Assembly (NCBI GenBank): GCA_035693145.1
Contig: DASSHA010000011.1
Span: 1 to 16,472 of the forward strand
DNA length: 16,472 nucleotides
DNA from: DASSHA01 sp035693145
GTDB taxonomy: Bacteria > Chloroflexota > Limnocylindria > Limnocylindrales > CSP1-4
Reading direction: 5' to 3'
This document shows positions 8,391 to 16,123 of this stretch, one piece after another. The translations under genes and the position numbers were made by a program. A model generated the notes under the pieces. That model did not search any database, was not told the DNA's origin, and saw nothing but the letters and a program-made list of their open reading frames with translations. The stretch's first letter is position 1. Each line of letters opens with the position of its first letter.

Positions 8391-9446
8391 ATGCTCGTGG
8401 AGCTCAGGAATCGGGGCATCAACTGGTCGCGGAGAGTCGCCCGCGGCGAGCGCTGGGCCCCATCGGTTCGAGCGTCGCGCGCTGCAGCCCTCGTGATCGC
8501 CGTCGCGGCCGCCGCATGGCTCGCAGGGTTGGGCGTGCCGCTCCTCGGTCCGGCGGTGTTCGCGCTCGTCCTCGGGATCGTCGTCCGGACGACCGTTCCC
8601 GCGGCTGCCGACACGAGCGCCGACGCGGGCAGGCTGGGAACGCGTGTCCTGCAGCTGACGATCGTCCTCCTCGGCCTCTCCGTCAACGTCGTGGACGTCC
8701 TGGCCGTGGCTCGTGACTCGCTGCCGGTCATGCTCGGCACGTTGGCGACGGGGCTCGTCTTCATCTGGCTCGTCGGCGGACGACTCGGCGTGGCTGCGCC
8801 GATCCGGGCACTGATCGCCGTCGGGACGTCCATCTGCGGAGCGTCGGCGATCGCGGCGGTCGCGCCGGCAGTGAGCGCGAGCGCCGCGGAGATCTCGTAC
8901 GCGATCTCGGTCATCTTCCTCTACAACATCGTCGCCGTCGTGGCGTTTCCCGTGGTCGGCCACGCACTCGGCTTTTCGGTCCAGTCGTTCGGGCTCTGGG
9001 CGGGCACGGCGGTCAACGACACCTCGTCGGTGCTGGCCGCGGGCTTCGCGTTCGGCGCCGGTGCCGCGACCATCGCCGCCGTCGTGAAGCTGTCGCGGAC
9101 CCTGATGATCCTGCCCGTCACGCTCCTCGTCGCGATCGCCGCCGGGCGCGGCGCGGATGCTCCCGCTCGTGGTCGGATCGGCCAGACGGTGGCGCGAGCC
9201 CTGCCATGGTTCATGGTCGCGTTCCTCGTCGCCACCACCGTCAACGCCCTCGGGTTCGTGCCCAGCGGAGCGGTCGCCGGTGTCGGTTCGCTTGCCTCGG
9301 TCTGTACGGTCATCGCGCTCTCCGCGATCGGCCTGGGCACCGACCTCCGACTCGTCCGGCGAACGGGACCGCGGCCCCTGCTTCTGGGTCTCCTCGGCTG
9401 GCTAGCGGTTGCCGGCACGTCGCTGCTGCTGCAGGCAGCAACGTGA
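8391..9446 (+). CDS. YeiH-type putative sulfate exporter family transporter
   Basis: A 351-residue integral membrane protein with about ten hydrophobic segments. It matches the YeiH / Cons_hypoth698 family through GTSICGASAIAAVAP, the later WAGTAVNDTSSVLAAG and VKLSRTLMILPV. The family is annotated as putative sulfate exporters, and some members neighbour sulfonate-degradation genes; that role is family knowledge, not shown here. The ATG at 8391 has a GGGGTGA ribosome binding site just upstream. The TGA overlaps a GTG start of the MFS gene (GTGA), so the two are probably one transcript. It could export sulfite/sulfate or another small anion produced by the surrounding enzymes. It lies in the only plus-strand block of the window. 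Confidence 0.87.
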   Translation: MLVELRNRGINWSRRVARGERWAPSVRASRAAALVIAVAAAAWLAGLGVPLLGPAVFALVLGIVVRTTVPAAADTSADAGRLGTRVLQLTIVLLGLSVNVVDVLAVARDSLPVMLGTLATGLVFIWLVGGRLGVAAPIRALIAVGTSICGASAIAAVAPAVSASAAEISYAISVIFLYNIVAVVAFPVVGHALGFSVQSFGLWAGTAVNDTSSVLAAGFAFGAGAATIAAVVKLSRTLMILPVTLLVAIAAGRGADAPARGRIGQTVARALPWFMVAFLVATTVNALGFVPSGAVAGVGSLASVCTVIALSAIGLGTDLRLVRRTGPRPLLLGLLGWLAVAGTSLLLQAAT

Positions 9447-10954
9447 CGCCAGCGCGAGTGGCAGCGAGGCCGAGCTCGAGCCCTTCGCCCATCAACCGCG
9501 ATCAGTGGACCTCCCTGGGCGCCGTCCTCATCGGCACGTTCATGGTCGCCCTCGACCAGACGATCGTGGCCATCGCGCTGCCGCAGATCGGCGTGGAGCT
9601 ACGGGCGTCGGGCGGCATCGAGTGGATCATCACGGCCTACCTGCTCGCGTTGGGCATGATCCAGCCGGCGACCGGATGGCTGGCCGACCGCATCGGTCGC
9701 AAGGGCATCTTCCTGGGTGGCCTGGCCGTCTTCACCGCCGGCTCCCTGCTCTGCGCCCTCGCCCCGAGCTTGCCCCTCCTCGTCATGGCGCGGATCGTCC
9801 AGGGCCTGGGCGGAGGGACGATCTTCCCCGTCGGGCGGACGATGATCTTCGAGCACTTCCCCGCAGATCGCCGAGGCATGGCCATGGGCATGTGGAGCCT
9901 CGGTATCGCGGGCGCTCCCGCCGTCGGTCCGGTCCTGGGAGGCTTCATCGTCACGCACTGGGACTGGCGGCTGCTGTTCCTCGTGAATGGTCCGATCGGG
10001 ATCGTCGGGTTGCTCGTCGGCTGGCGGTTCCTCCGTTTCGCCGGCTTCCGCGAGCCACGGCCCTTCGACCGGAGCGGCTTCGCCTTGATCGCCATCGGCC
10101 TCGGCGCCGGCCTGCTGGCACTCTCCGAGGCCAACGACTGGGGCTGGCTCGCACCGCCGACCCTGGGCCTCTTCGGCCTCGCCGCGGTGGCCCTGGTCGT
10201 CTTCGCGCGTCATGCGCTCCGGCGCGATGAGCCGCTCATCGACGTCCGGATGTTCGCCATCCCCGGCTTCTCGATCACGCTGGCGATCGTCGGCGGCCTC
10301 GTCATCGCCCAGCTGGCGGTCCTCGTCTTCGTGCCGCTCGAGCTGGAGGCCATCCGAGGCCTGAGTCCGCTCGAGGTTGGCATCATCCTGACCCCGGCGG
10401 CGCTGGCTTCGGCGATCGCCGGGCCGCTGGGCGGTCAGCTGGCGGATCGCATCGGTGCGCGCCCGCCGGTGCTGGCGGGCCTCGTGTGCATCGCGGCGGC
10501 CACCCTGCTCCTGTCGCAGACCCGAGTCGACACGCCGGTCCTGGCGGTCCTCGGCATGGTCACGCTTCAGGGGTTCGGCAACTCGATGGCGCTCCCGCCG
10601 AACACGCTGGCGGGGCTCAACGTGCTGCCACAGGCCCTGCTGGCCCGCGGCTCGGCGCTGCGCTCGACCGTTCGCCAGGTGTCCGGCTCGTTCGGTCTGG
10701 CGGCCCTGACCGCCGTCGTCGTGGCGGAGGCCGGAGCTCTGACGCCGACCGCCGACCCGGACTCAGCGGTTCGCCTCCAGGACGCCTACGGGACCGGCTT
10801 CCTCATCAGCGCCGGCATCATCGGGCTGTGCCTCATCGCGGCGTTCTTCCTGCCCGGCGCGGCCGAGATGCGGGCCGACCGCGCCGAGCGAGCCGTCGAG
10901 CACGAGCGGTTGATGGCGGACCGAAGCAGGCCTGATCCCAGGTTGCGCTCATGA
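9443..10954 (+). CDS. MFS transporter, DHA2 (14-TMS) drug:H+ antiporter-type family
   Basis: A membrane exporter of about 503 residues, the usual size for the 14-helix DHA2 family. Visible motifs are ALDQTIVAIALPQI in helix 1 (36-49), motif A as GWLADRIGRKG (78-88), QGLGGG (120-125), and antiporter motif C GIAGAPAVGPVLGG (154-167). The frame is open well upstream to 9206, inside the YeiH gene, but membrane-protein sequence starts only near residue 24. I therefore chose GTG at 9443, which overlaps the YeiH stop by 4 nt; a GTG at 9458 is the alternative. It likely exports a toxic substrate or pathway product together with YeiH. The charged tail after the last helix is ordinary. Substrate specificity cannot be assigned. 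Confidence 0.88.
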   Translation: MTPARVAARPSSSPSPINRDQWTSLGAVLIGTFMVALDQTIVAIALPQIGVELRASGGIEWIITAYLLALGMIQPATGWLADRIGRKGIFLGGLAVFTAGSLLCALAPSLPLLVMARIVQGLGGGTIFPVGRTMIFEHFPADRRGMAMGMWSLGIAGAPAVGPVLGGFIVTHWDWRLLFLVNGPIGIVGLLVGWRFLRFAGFREPRPFDRSGFALIAIGLGAGLLALSEANDWGWLAPPTLGLFGLAAVALVVFARHALRRDEPLIDVRMFAIPGFSITLAIVGGLVIAQLAVLVFVPLELEAIRGLSPLEVGIILTPAALASAIAGPLGGQLADRIGARPPVLAGLVCIAAATLLLSQTRVDTPVLAVLGMVTLQGFGNSMALPPNTLAGLNVLPQALLARGSALRSTVRQVSGSFGLAALTAVVVAEAGALTPTADPDSAVRLQDAYGTGFLISAGIIGLCLIAAFFLPGAAEMRADRAERAVEHERLMADRSRPDPRLRS

Positions 10955-10981
10955 ACGACGCTTGCGCACCCGGGATGTCAG
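10932..10981. terminator. Imperfect stem-loop at the convergent gene junction, candidate bidirectional terminator
   Basis: The MFS gene (plus) and the permease gene (minus) converge with only 23 bp between stops. CTGATCCC-A-GGTTGCGC (10932-10948) pairs with GCGCACCC-GGGAT-GT-CAG (10964-10981), giving about 15 pairs with two small bulges, one mismatch and a 15-nt loop. Both stop codons fall inside this structure. No T run follows in either direction. The position favours a shared terminator, but this is a hand-drawn fold. Confidence 0.4.
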
Positions 10982-11772
10982 AAGGTCGCCGGCCGCCATC
11001 GGGTCAGGCGCCGTTCGACGGCGGACGACCCCGCAATGAGCGCGACGCCGACGATGAGCGTCGCCACGGCTGAGGCGAAGACGCGGTCCGTGGCCATGCT
11101 TTCACGCGCGCTCCGGATCACGAGCCCGAGACCCGGCAGCCCGACGAGGTATTCGGCGATGAGGACGGCCGTGAACGACCGCTTGATGGCGAGCCGCATG
11201 CCTGCGCCGAGGAAGGGGATCGATCCGGGCAGCAGGATCCTCGTGAACATCGTCCAGCCGCTGATCCCGAAGGACCGGGATACCTCCCGATACTGGCGGT
11301 CCGTCTCGCGAATCCCTGCGGCCGTCGAGAAGGCGAGGAGGACGGCCGTACCGATGACCACTGTCGCGATCGCAAACGGGCGATCGATGCCGAACCAGAC
11401 AACCATGAGCGGGATCCACGGAGCAGTGGGCACCGCGTAGAACGCGGCGAGGAAGGGCTCGAACGCGATGGAGAACCGCCTGAACACACCGAGCGCAAGG
11501 CCCAACGCGACACCGACGACGACGGACAGCGTCAGCCCGATCAACATCGTCAACCCCGACTCGAGCGTCAGGTAGACGAGGTCGTCCTCGAACAGAAGCT
11601 CGCGGAGCTCGACGACGACCCGGCTCGGGCTCGAATAGAAGGCGGGCGCCGCCGATCCCACGATCTGCCACAGGACGATGAAGCTGATGAGGCCGGCGAC
11701 CTTGATCGCACGGACGCTCAGCGAGAGGCGGAGGACACTCACGCGCGTCACGGCCTGTCCAGCGGCGCTCAC
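10978..11772 (-). CDS. ABC transporter permease, SsuC/TauC-type (second of two)
   Basis: An inner-membrane permease of 264 residues with about six hydrophobic segments. The binding-protein-dependent transport signature (EAA loop) reads EVSRSFGISGWTMFTRILLP (163-182), including the conserved glycine. PTAPWIPLMVVWFG (115-128) and GLPGLGLVIRSA are also typical of SsuC/TauC permeases. I chose GTG at 11772, which overlaps the stop of the preceding permease by 4 nt (GTGA). The frame is open further upstream to 12192, but that stretch is an arginine-rich shadow of the other permease. It is the last gene of the binding-protein operon. No ATPase gene follows; the next gene is convergent. Confidence 0.88.
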   Translation of the reverse strand: MSAAGQAVTRVSVLRLSLSVRAIKVAGLISFIVLWQIVGSAAPAFYSSPSRVVVELRELLFEDDLVYLTLESGLTMLIGLTLSVVVGVALGLALGVFRRFSIAFEPFLAAFYAVPTAPWIPLMVVWFGIDRPFAIATVVIGTAVLLAFSTAAGIRETDRQYREVSRSFGISGWTMFTRILLPGSIPFLGAGMRLAIKRSFTAVLIAEYLVGLPGLGLVIRSARESMATDRVFASAVATLIVGVALIAGSSAVERRLTRWRPATF

Positions 11773-12599
11773 GTCGCGCTCACCTCGGCCCACGGCGCGA
11801 CGCGGCGCTCGGCCGCGTGGAGGACGAGGTTGATCGTGATCCCGACGGCCGCGACGGTCGCCAGGCCAGCGAACAGGATCTCCGGCTGGAAGCTGACGCC
11901 CGCGTTGAAGATGAGGCCGCCGACGCCGTTCGACTCGAAGAAGAAGCCGGCGATGACGGCGCCCTCGATCCCTCGGAGCAGCCCCAGGCGGAGGCCGGTG
12001 ATCACGAACGGGATCGACGCCGGGAGGATGATCTTCAGCAGCATCGTTCGCTCGGGGACGACATAGGACCGGGCGACCTCGACGTACTCGGCTTCCATGG
12101 AGCGCACGCCGTTCCGGACGACGAACAGCACCTCGAAGAAGCCGAACAGGAAGATGTAGACGATCTTCGCCGTCTCCTGATACCCGAGCCACAGCGCGAC
12201 GATCGGCACCAGCGCGAGCTTCGGGAGCATGAAGAGGCCTGTGAGGACCGGATCGAGGAACGTGTCCGCGAGGCGGAAGCGTCCGAGGGCCATGCCGAGG
12301 CCGATCCCGATGACGGCGATCGAGGCGAGCCCGACCGCCATGATGAACAGCGTCTCGGACCAGGCATCGGCGAGCTCGCCGGTCGTGATCAGCTCGACGA
12401 AGGAGTCGACCGTCCGCGTCGGCGACGGCATGAGGAGCTGACCCATGAGCTGGGAGGCCACCTGCCAGGCAACGAGCAGGGCGACGAACGCGAGGCCGCG
12501 AAGGACCCAGCTCGAGTCACCGGCCCAGCGCACGATGGAGATCGTCCGTCCGGTTGGCGGCCGAGCTGCGGGGAGCGAACCCGTCGTCGTTCGATTCAT
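11769..12599 (-). CDS. ABC transporter permease, SsuC/TauC-type (first of two)
   Basis: A 276-residue inner-membrane permease with a short polar N-terminus and about six hydrophobic segments. It has LMPSPTRTVDSFVEL (56-70), typical just after helix 1, and GLFMLPKLALVPIVALWLG (121-139). The EAA loop is EVARSYVVPERTMLLKIILP (174-193). The glycine usually present in the EAA motif is replaced by valine at 180, unlike in the companion permease. The ATG at 12599 has only a weak GAGAG ribosome binding site and lies 75 nt after the binding-protein stop, beyond a strong hairpin. SsuC-type systems often use one permease as a homodimer; two different adjacent permeases suggest a heterodimer. The substrate is unknown. 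Confidence 0.88.
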   Translation of the reverse strand: MNRTTTGSLPAARPPTGRTISIVRWAGDSSWVLRGLAFVALLVAWQVASQLMGQLLMPSPTRTVDSFVELITTGELADAWSETLFIMAVGLASIAVIGIGLGMALGRFRLADTFLDPVLTGLFMLPKLALVPIVALWLGYQETAKIVYIFLFGFFEVLFVVRNGVRSMEAEYVEVARSYVVPERTMLLKIILPASIPFVITGLRLGLLRGIEGAVIAGFFFESNGVGGLIFNAGVSFQPEILFAGLATVAAVGITINLVLHAAERRVAPWAEVSAT

Positions 12600-12622
12600 G
12601 CTCGACTCTCGTGGCGATGGTC

Positions 12623-12659
12623 GGCTGCCGGTCGCGCCGAGGGCGACCGACCGGCAGCC
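12623..12659 (-). terminator. Strong intercistronic stem-loop between the binding-protein and permease genes
   Basis: GGCTGCCGGTCG (12623-12634) and CGACCGGCAGCC (12648-12659) are perfect 12-bp arms around a 13-nt loop. An alternative inner hairpin, CGGTCGC/GCGACCG, is possible. It starts 14 nt after the binding-protein stop (12674) and has no T run. Hairpins in this place in ABC operons often protect the upstream mRNA or partly terminate, keeping the binding protein in excess over its permeases. That role is inference here; the repeat itself is plain. Confidence 0.6.
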
Positions 12660-12673
12660 CTGATCGGGAGCGC

Positions 12674-13768
12674 CTACTTCTTGCCGAGGATGTCGAGTGC
12701 CTTGTCCTGGAAGTCGAAGCGGACGACGTCATCGCACTTCATCGGCGAATCGAGCGCACCGGAGTCGAGCGACGACTTGAGCGTGGCATCACAGAGCGAG
12801 CGGTCGAGGCTGCCGTTGATCGGCCACAGGTCGAGCTGCTCGACATAGGTCGCGTAGATCGCCTCGACCGCGGGCCGCTTGTAGTCGGGCGCCGCTTCGA
12901 GTGCGAGTGAGATCCAGCCCTCCTTGTCGGAGTGCGCCCACCGACCTGTGTCGATCGAGGCGATCGCGAAGGCGAGCGCCATGTCGGGGTGGCTGTCCAC
13001 CCAGCTCTTCTTCGCCATCCAGACATTGTTCTGCTGAGGTGCGACGTCCTTGCCGACGCAGAGAACGTTGTACTTGTCGGCGCCTTCCTCCGCGATGATC
13101 GGCGCCATCCGGTGCGGTGCCGTGAGCCCGGCAACGATCTGGCCCGAACGCAGAGCCTCGGCGACGGCGCCCGTGTTCGCGAGCTGGAGGAGCTTCACGT
13201 CCTTCTGGATGTCGAGACCGACGGACTTGAGGCAGGCCGTCGCCGTCTGGCCGGTGATCTGGGAGAGGTTCTCCGTTGCCCCGAACGCCTGTCCGCGTAG
13301 CTCCTCGAGGCTCTTGATCGGCGCGCGACCGACGACGTAGTACGGGTTCGGCTGATCGTCGCCAGCAAATGCGAGGAAGTCGGCGCCACGGGCCTTGCCG
13401 GCGGCGGTCCCGGCGAGCGAGAGCTGGCCAACGTCGACGGAGCTGCTGATCACGGCCGCGACGAGCGGGTCGGAGTCCAGCTGCCGGAGCTCGACGTCGA
13501 CGCCGAACGTGTCCTTCAGGTACCGAACGGTGTGGACCGCGCCGGTGATCGCGGGATTCGCGCTTGCCGAGGTGCCGACCTTGAGCTTCTGGCCCTGGAG
13601 CCTGGTCCGGAGATCGGCGATCGCATCGGACGGCGCGACGCTCGCGCCCGCGGTTGCGGCCGACGATCCGGTGCTGGCGGCGGGCGTCGCAGCCGGGGTC
13701 GATGAGCATGCCGACAGGAGCAGCACGGCGGCGACGAGAGGCGCGGAGCGGCGAGCGAGTCTTCTCAT
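12674..13768 (-). CDS. ABC transporter substrate-binding lipoprotein, NMT1/SsuA-like
   Basis: A 364-residue periplasmic or surface lipoprotein that captures a small organic solute. The signal sequence has RR near the start, a hydrophobic core and the lipobox LSAC with Cys21. An Ala/Ser/Thr-rich linker follows to about residue 50. The domain reads like the NMT1/SsuA fold: KLKVGTSASANPAITGAVH, AAVISSSVDVGQLSLAG, and SLEELRGQAFGATENLSQ in the second lobe. The frame is open to 13837, but ATG at 13768 is preferred because AGGAGG lies just upstream and the signal peptide begins there. It leads an operon with two permeases. The promoter gap contains ACTCTGTATACA, also found before the other binding-protein gene. 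The substrate is unknown; sulfonate-, taurine- or pyrimidine-like compounds are compatible. Confidence 0.9.
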   Translation of the reverse strand: MRRLARRSAPLVAAVLLLSACSSTPAATPAASTGSSAATAGASVAPSDAIADLRTRLQGQKLKVGTSASANPAITGAVHTVRYLKDTFGVDVELRQLDSDPLVAAVISSSVDVGQLSLAGTAAGKARGADFLAFAGDDQPNPYYVVGRAPIKSLEELRGQAFGATENLSQITGQTATACLKSVGLDIQKDVKLLQLANTGAVAEALRSGQIVAGLTAPHRMAPIIAEEGADKYNVLCVGKDVAPQQNNVWMAKKSWVDSHPDMALAFAIASIDTGRWAHSDKEGWISLALEAAPDYKRPAVEAIYATYVEQLDLWPINGSLDRSLCDATLKSSLDSGALDSPMKCDDVVRFDFQDKALDILGKK

Positions 13769-13813
13769 GATCCTCCTCCACGAGTCGTCCGAACCTCGGG
13801 CTCGGCCTTGGGC

Positions 13814-13840
13814 TGTATACAGAGTGGGTGCTTCCACTCT
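13814..13840. promoter_or_regulatory. TGTATACA palindrome joined to a 7-bp inverted repeat, upstream of the binding-protein operon
   Basis: TGTATACA (13814-13821) lies 45 nt before the binding-protein ATG. It runs into AGAGTGG (13821-13827) - GTGCTT - CCACTCT (13834-13840), a perfect 7-bp inverted repeat. The minus-strand 12-mer ACTCTGTATACA is identical to the one before the left binding-protein gene. A TTGACT resembling a -35 element lies at 13845-13850 (minus), but no good -10 is correctly spaced. The likeliest reading is an operator, possibly for a GntR-type regulator. Confidence 0.55.
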
Positions 13841-13866
13841 CGACAGTCAACCCCGATCGCAGCCAA

Positions 13867-13892
13867 GCCCGCGATTCGATCGGTCGGCGGGC
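13867..13892 (-). terminator. Stem-loop after the second luciferase-type gene, candidate terminator
   Basis: GCCCGC (13867-13872) and GCGGGC (13887-13892) form a 6-bp stem with a 14-nt loop, starting 6 nt after the luciferase-type stop at 13899. TTGG follows on the minus strand, without a T run. Its position between two transcription units supports a weak terminator. Confidence 0.35.
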
Positions 13893-13898
13893 GACGGG

Positions 13899-14957
13899 TC
13901 ACGCGACGGATTGCGCGGCCGACGACGACTGGCGGAGAGCCGGCAGGACCTCCTCGGCGAGGATCTCCATCTGCCCGATCGACGCCTGGCCTGTGTGCGG
14001 AAGAATCTTGAGGTCGAAGACGGAGCAGCCGACGGCGAGATATTCCGCCATCCGGTCGCGAACCTCGCCGGGAGTGCCCGAGATCGAGGACGCGAACAGG
14101 GCCTCCTCACCCCGAAATCGCGAGCCGAGGCCGTCGCGGATGACATCGCGCGCCCGCTCCCCGGCGCGGTCGACGGAGACGAACAGGTTGACGCCGACGA
14201 TCGGCGTTGCGCGCCCGGCGGCCGCCGCGTGCTCGAGGACCTTCGCCCGACCGGATCGGATCACGTCGACGGAGGCCTGGCTCGGGAACCATCCGTCGGC
14301 GAGGGTTCCGGCGCGCCGCATCGCCGCCTCGGCGCGACCTCCGACCCAGATGGGTGGCCGCGGCCGCTGCACCGGCTTCGGGTACAGGTCCACGTCCTCG
14401 AAGTTGATCATCGAGCCCGAAAACGACGCCGAGTCGCGCGTCCAGAGCAGGTCGAGCGCCTCGAGCGCTTCGTCCATGAGGCGCCCGCGCGGGCTCGGAA
14501 GATTGAACAGCGCCGTCTCCCGCCGTGAGATGTCGGCGTGGGAACCCATGTTCTGCACGCCGTCCGTCTGCCGGTTCGGCGGCGCTCCGACGCCGAAGCC
14601 CAGGTTGAGGCGCCCGTTCGAAAGCACGTCGATCGTCGCGCCCGTCTTGGCGACCCAGATCAGGTGTCGGAACGGCAGGACCAGCACACCGGTGAGCAGC
14701 CTCACCCGGCTCGTCCGAGCGGCGATGTAGGCGAGCGTCGCGAGCGGCTCCATGACGACACGATCGTCGCCGTCGTGGGCGTGCCCGCAGGGCGCGACCT
14801 CGTGCGAGGCCAGGACATGATCCTGGACGGACACGCCATCGAATCCGAGGCGCTCCGCCGCCTCCGCCACCCGGACGGTGGCGTCGAGGCTCGCTCCGCA
14901 CCAGCTGTGCGGGAGCCGGACGAAGACCTGGACAGGTTGAGCCGTATCGGTCGTCAT
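13899..14957 (-). CDS. Luciferase-family (LLM class) flavin/F420-dependent oxidoreductase, copy 2
   Basis: A 352-residue bacterial-luciferase-superfamily enzyme, paralogous to the protein at 7047-8099. Shared landmarks include VQDH (44-47), VLPFRHLIWVAKTGATIDVL (93-112), SNGRLNLGFGVGAP (113-126), RPRPPIWVGGRAEAAMRRAG and LADGWFPSQ. The N-terminus VFVRLPHSW fits the first barrel strand. The ATG at 14957 overlaps the stop of the upstream LVIVD gene by 4 nt and has GAGG 6 nt before it. Operon partners are an isochorismatase-family hydrolase and an LVIVD protein. Luciferase-type and isochorismatase-type enzymes also pair in the Rut pyrimidine pathway (RutA/RutB), but close orthology is not claimed. 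Cofactor (FMN or F420) and substrate are open. Confidence 0.9.
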   Translation of the reverse strand: MTTDTAQPVQVFVRLPHSWCGASLDATVRVAEAAERLGFDGVSVQDHVLASHEVAPCGHAHDGDDRVVMEPLATLAYIAARTSRVRLLTGVLVLPFRHLIWVAKTGATIDVLSNGRLNLGFGVGAPPNRQTDGVQNMGSHADISRRETALFNLPSPRGRLMDEALEALDLLWTRDSASFSGSMINFEDVDLYPKPVQRPRPPIWVGGRAEAAMRRAGTLADGWFPSQASVDVIRSGRAKVLEHAAAAGRATPIVGVNLFVSVDRAGERARDVIRDGLGSRFRGEEALFASSISGTPGEVRDRMAEYLAVGCSVFDLKILPHTGQASIGQMEILAEEVLPALRQSSSAAQSVA

Positions 14958-16123
14958 GCGTCGCCTCGCTGCGATGCCCGGGGTCGTGCGCTTGCCGCAG
15001 CACCGTCGACCTCGAGGATGTAGAGGCCGCCGGCGAGTCGATCGGTCACGTAGACGAGACCGTCGTCCGCGACGTAGATGTCATTCAGCTGGATCGCCGG
15101 GCGACCCGGGGGCGTCTCCGGTACGAACCAGGCGATCTCCGTCGGGGTCGAAGCGTCGGAGATGTCGAACACGCGAACGCCCGCGTTGAACCAGGTGACG
15201 TAGACGGTCGAGCCGTCGATGAGCGACCCCGGTCGCGGCTCGTGAACGTTGTGCGGACCAAACCGACCGCCCCGCTCGCAGTAGTCGCCTTCGGGCGTCG
15301 GGAGGGTGCTGACCACCCGCGGCGTCTGTTCGTCGGCGATGTCGACGAGGCGCACGTGCGGGCTGAACTCCGTGCATCCCGGGCTGATGCGCTCCTCGGT
15401 CACGACGAGGAGATCGCGCCCGGGGATGGGGCACGTCGTGTGCGTCCAGCGTGAGACGTCGTCACCGAATCGCAGGCGACCCGCGAGCGTCGGCGTCGAC
15501 GGATCCGTGACGTCGAGGATCACGAGCCCCTCGTCCCACCACGAGCAATAGGCGCGACCGTTCCTGACCAGAGCGTGATGGAGCTTGACGGTTCGGTCCG
15601 CGGTCCAGGCAGCCCGCTCGTCGTCGCGCATTCCCGGGAGCCACCACCGTCCGACCTCGCGTGGCCGACTCGGTTCGGATAGGTCGAGGATGACGAGGAA
15701 CTGCTCCTCGAAACGATCGTCGCCCGCGGTGACGTAGGCCAGGGGCCGCTCCCAGTACGTCATCCGGTGGACGCCCTTGCCGCCACACTGCCAGAAGGCG
15801 ATCTGCCGCGGCTTGGTGACGTCGGAGACGTCGTAGACCTCCAACCCGGCCACCCACGGCGAGCCCGCACGAGGGATTCGCTCCCGGTTGACGAGCAGGA
15901 CGTCGTCGACGACCTGGACCTTGTGTCCGTGGGTGTTCGCGGGTGAAGGAATCCGCGCGACCAGACGCGGATCGGACGGGTCGCGGACGTCGACGATCGA
16001 GGTGCCTCGCTCGCCCATGTGGCCGACGAACGCGTGCCCGTCCTTGAGGTTGACGTGCATGCAGTCGCCCTCGCCGCCCATGTCGAGGTGGCCGACGAGG
16101 CGCATGTTCGAGCTATCGACCAT
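14954..16123 (-). CDS. LVIVD-repeat (beta-propeller-like) protein, copy 2
   Basis: A 389-residue cytoplasmic-looking protein with repeated LVIVD units: SIVDVRDPSDPRLV (42-55), LEVYDVSDVTKP (94-105), LVILDLSEPSRP (143-154), LVILDVTDPSTP (200-211), RLVDIADEQTP (258-268) and VRVFDISDASTP (316-327). The block YCERGGRFGPHNVH (281-294) followed by VYVTWFNAG (307-315) matches copy 1 closely. HTHGHK-like histidines also occur (NTHGHKVQV, 63-71). The ATG at 16123 overlaps the preceding hydrolase gene by 11 nt, and the TGA overlaps the following luciferase-type gene by 4 nt. There is no signal peptide. Its tight packing between two enzymes suggests a catalytic or accessory part of the same pathway. The function is unknown. 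Confidence 0.82.
   Translation of the reverse strand: MVDSSNMRLVGHLDMGGEGDCMHVNLKDGHAFVGHMGERGTSIVDVRDPSDPRLVARIPSPANTHGHKVQVVDDVLLVNRERIPRAGSPWVAGLEVYDVSDVTKPRQIAFWQCGGKGVHRMTYWERPLAYVTAGDDRFEEQFLVILDLSEPSRPREVGRWWLPGMRDDERAAWTADRTVKLHHALVRNGRAYCSWWDEGLVILDVTDPSTPTLAGRLRFGDDVSRWTHTTCPIPGRDLLVVTEERISPGCTEFSPHVRLVDIADEQTPRVVSTLPTPEGDYCERGGRFGPHNVHEPRPGSLIDGSTVYVTWFNAGVRVFDISDASTPTEIAWFVPETPPGRPAIQLNDIYVADDGLVYVTDRLAGGLYILEVDGAAASARPRASQRGDA

Noticed and set aside
8121..8963. Minus-strand frame of 280 codons opposite the YeiH gene
   Set aside because: Highly charged Asp/Arg/His composition, typical of an antisense shadow; the plus strand encodes an unmistakable membrane protein.
9206..9442. 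N-terminal extension of the MFS protein
   Set aside because: It lies within the YeiH coding region and encodes arginine-rich sequence; the transporter begins just before the first helix, at the GTGA overlap.
11773..12192. 140-codon N-terminal extension of the second permease
   Set aside because: It is an out-of-frame shadow of the first permease; a GTG start at 11772 gives a normal-length SsuC-type protein.
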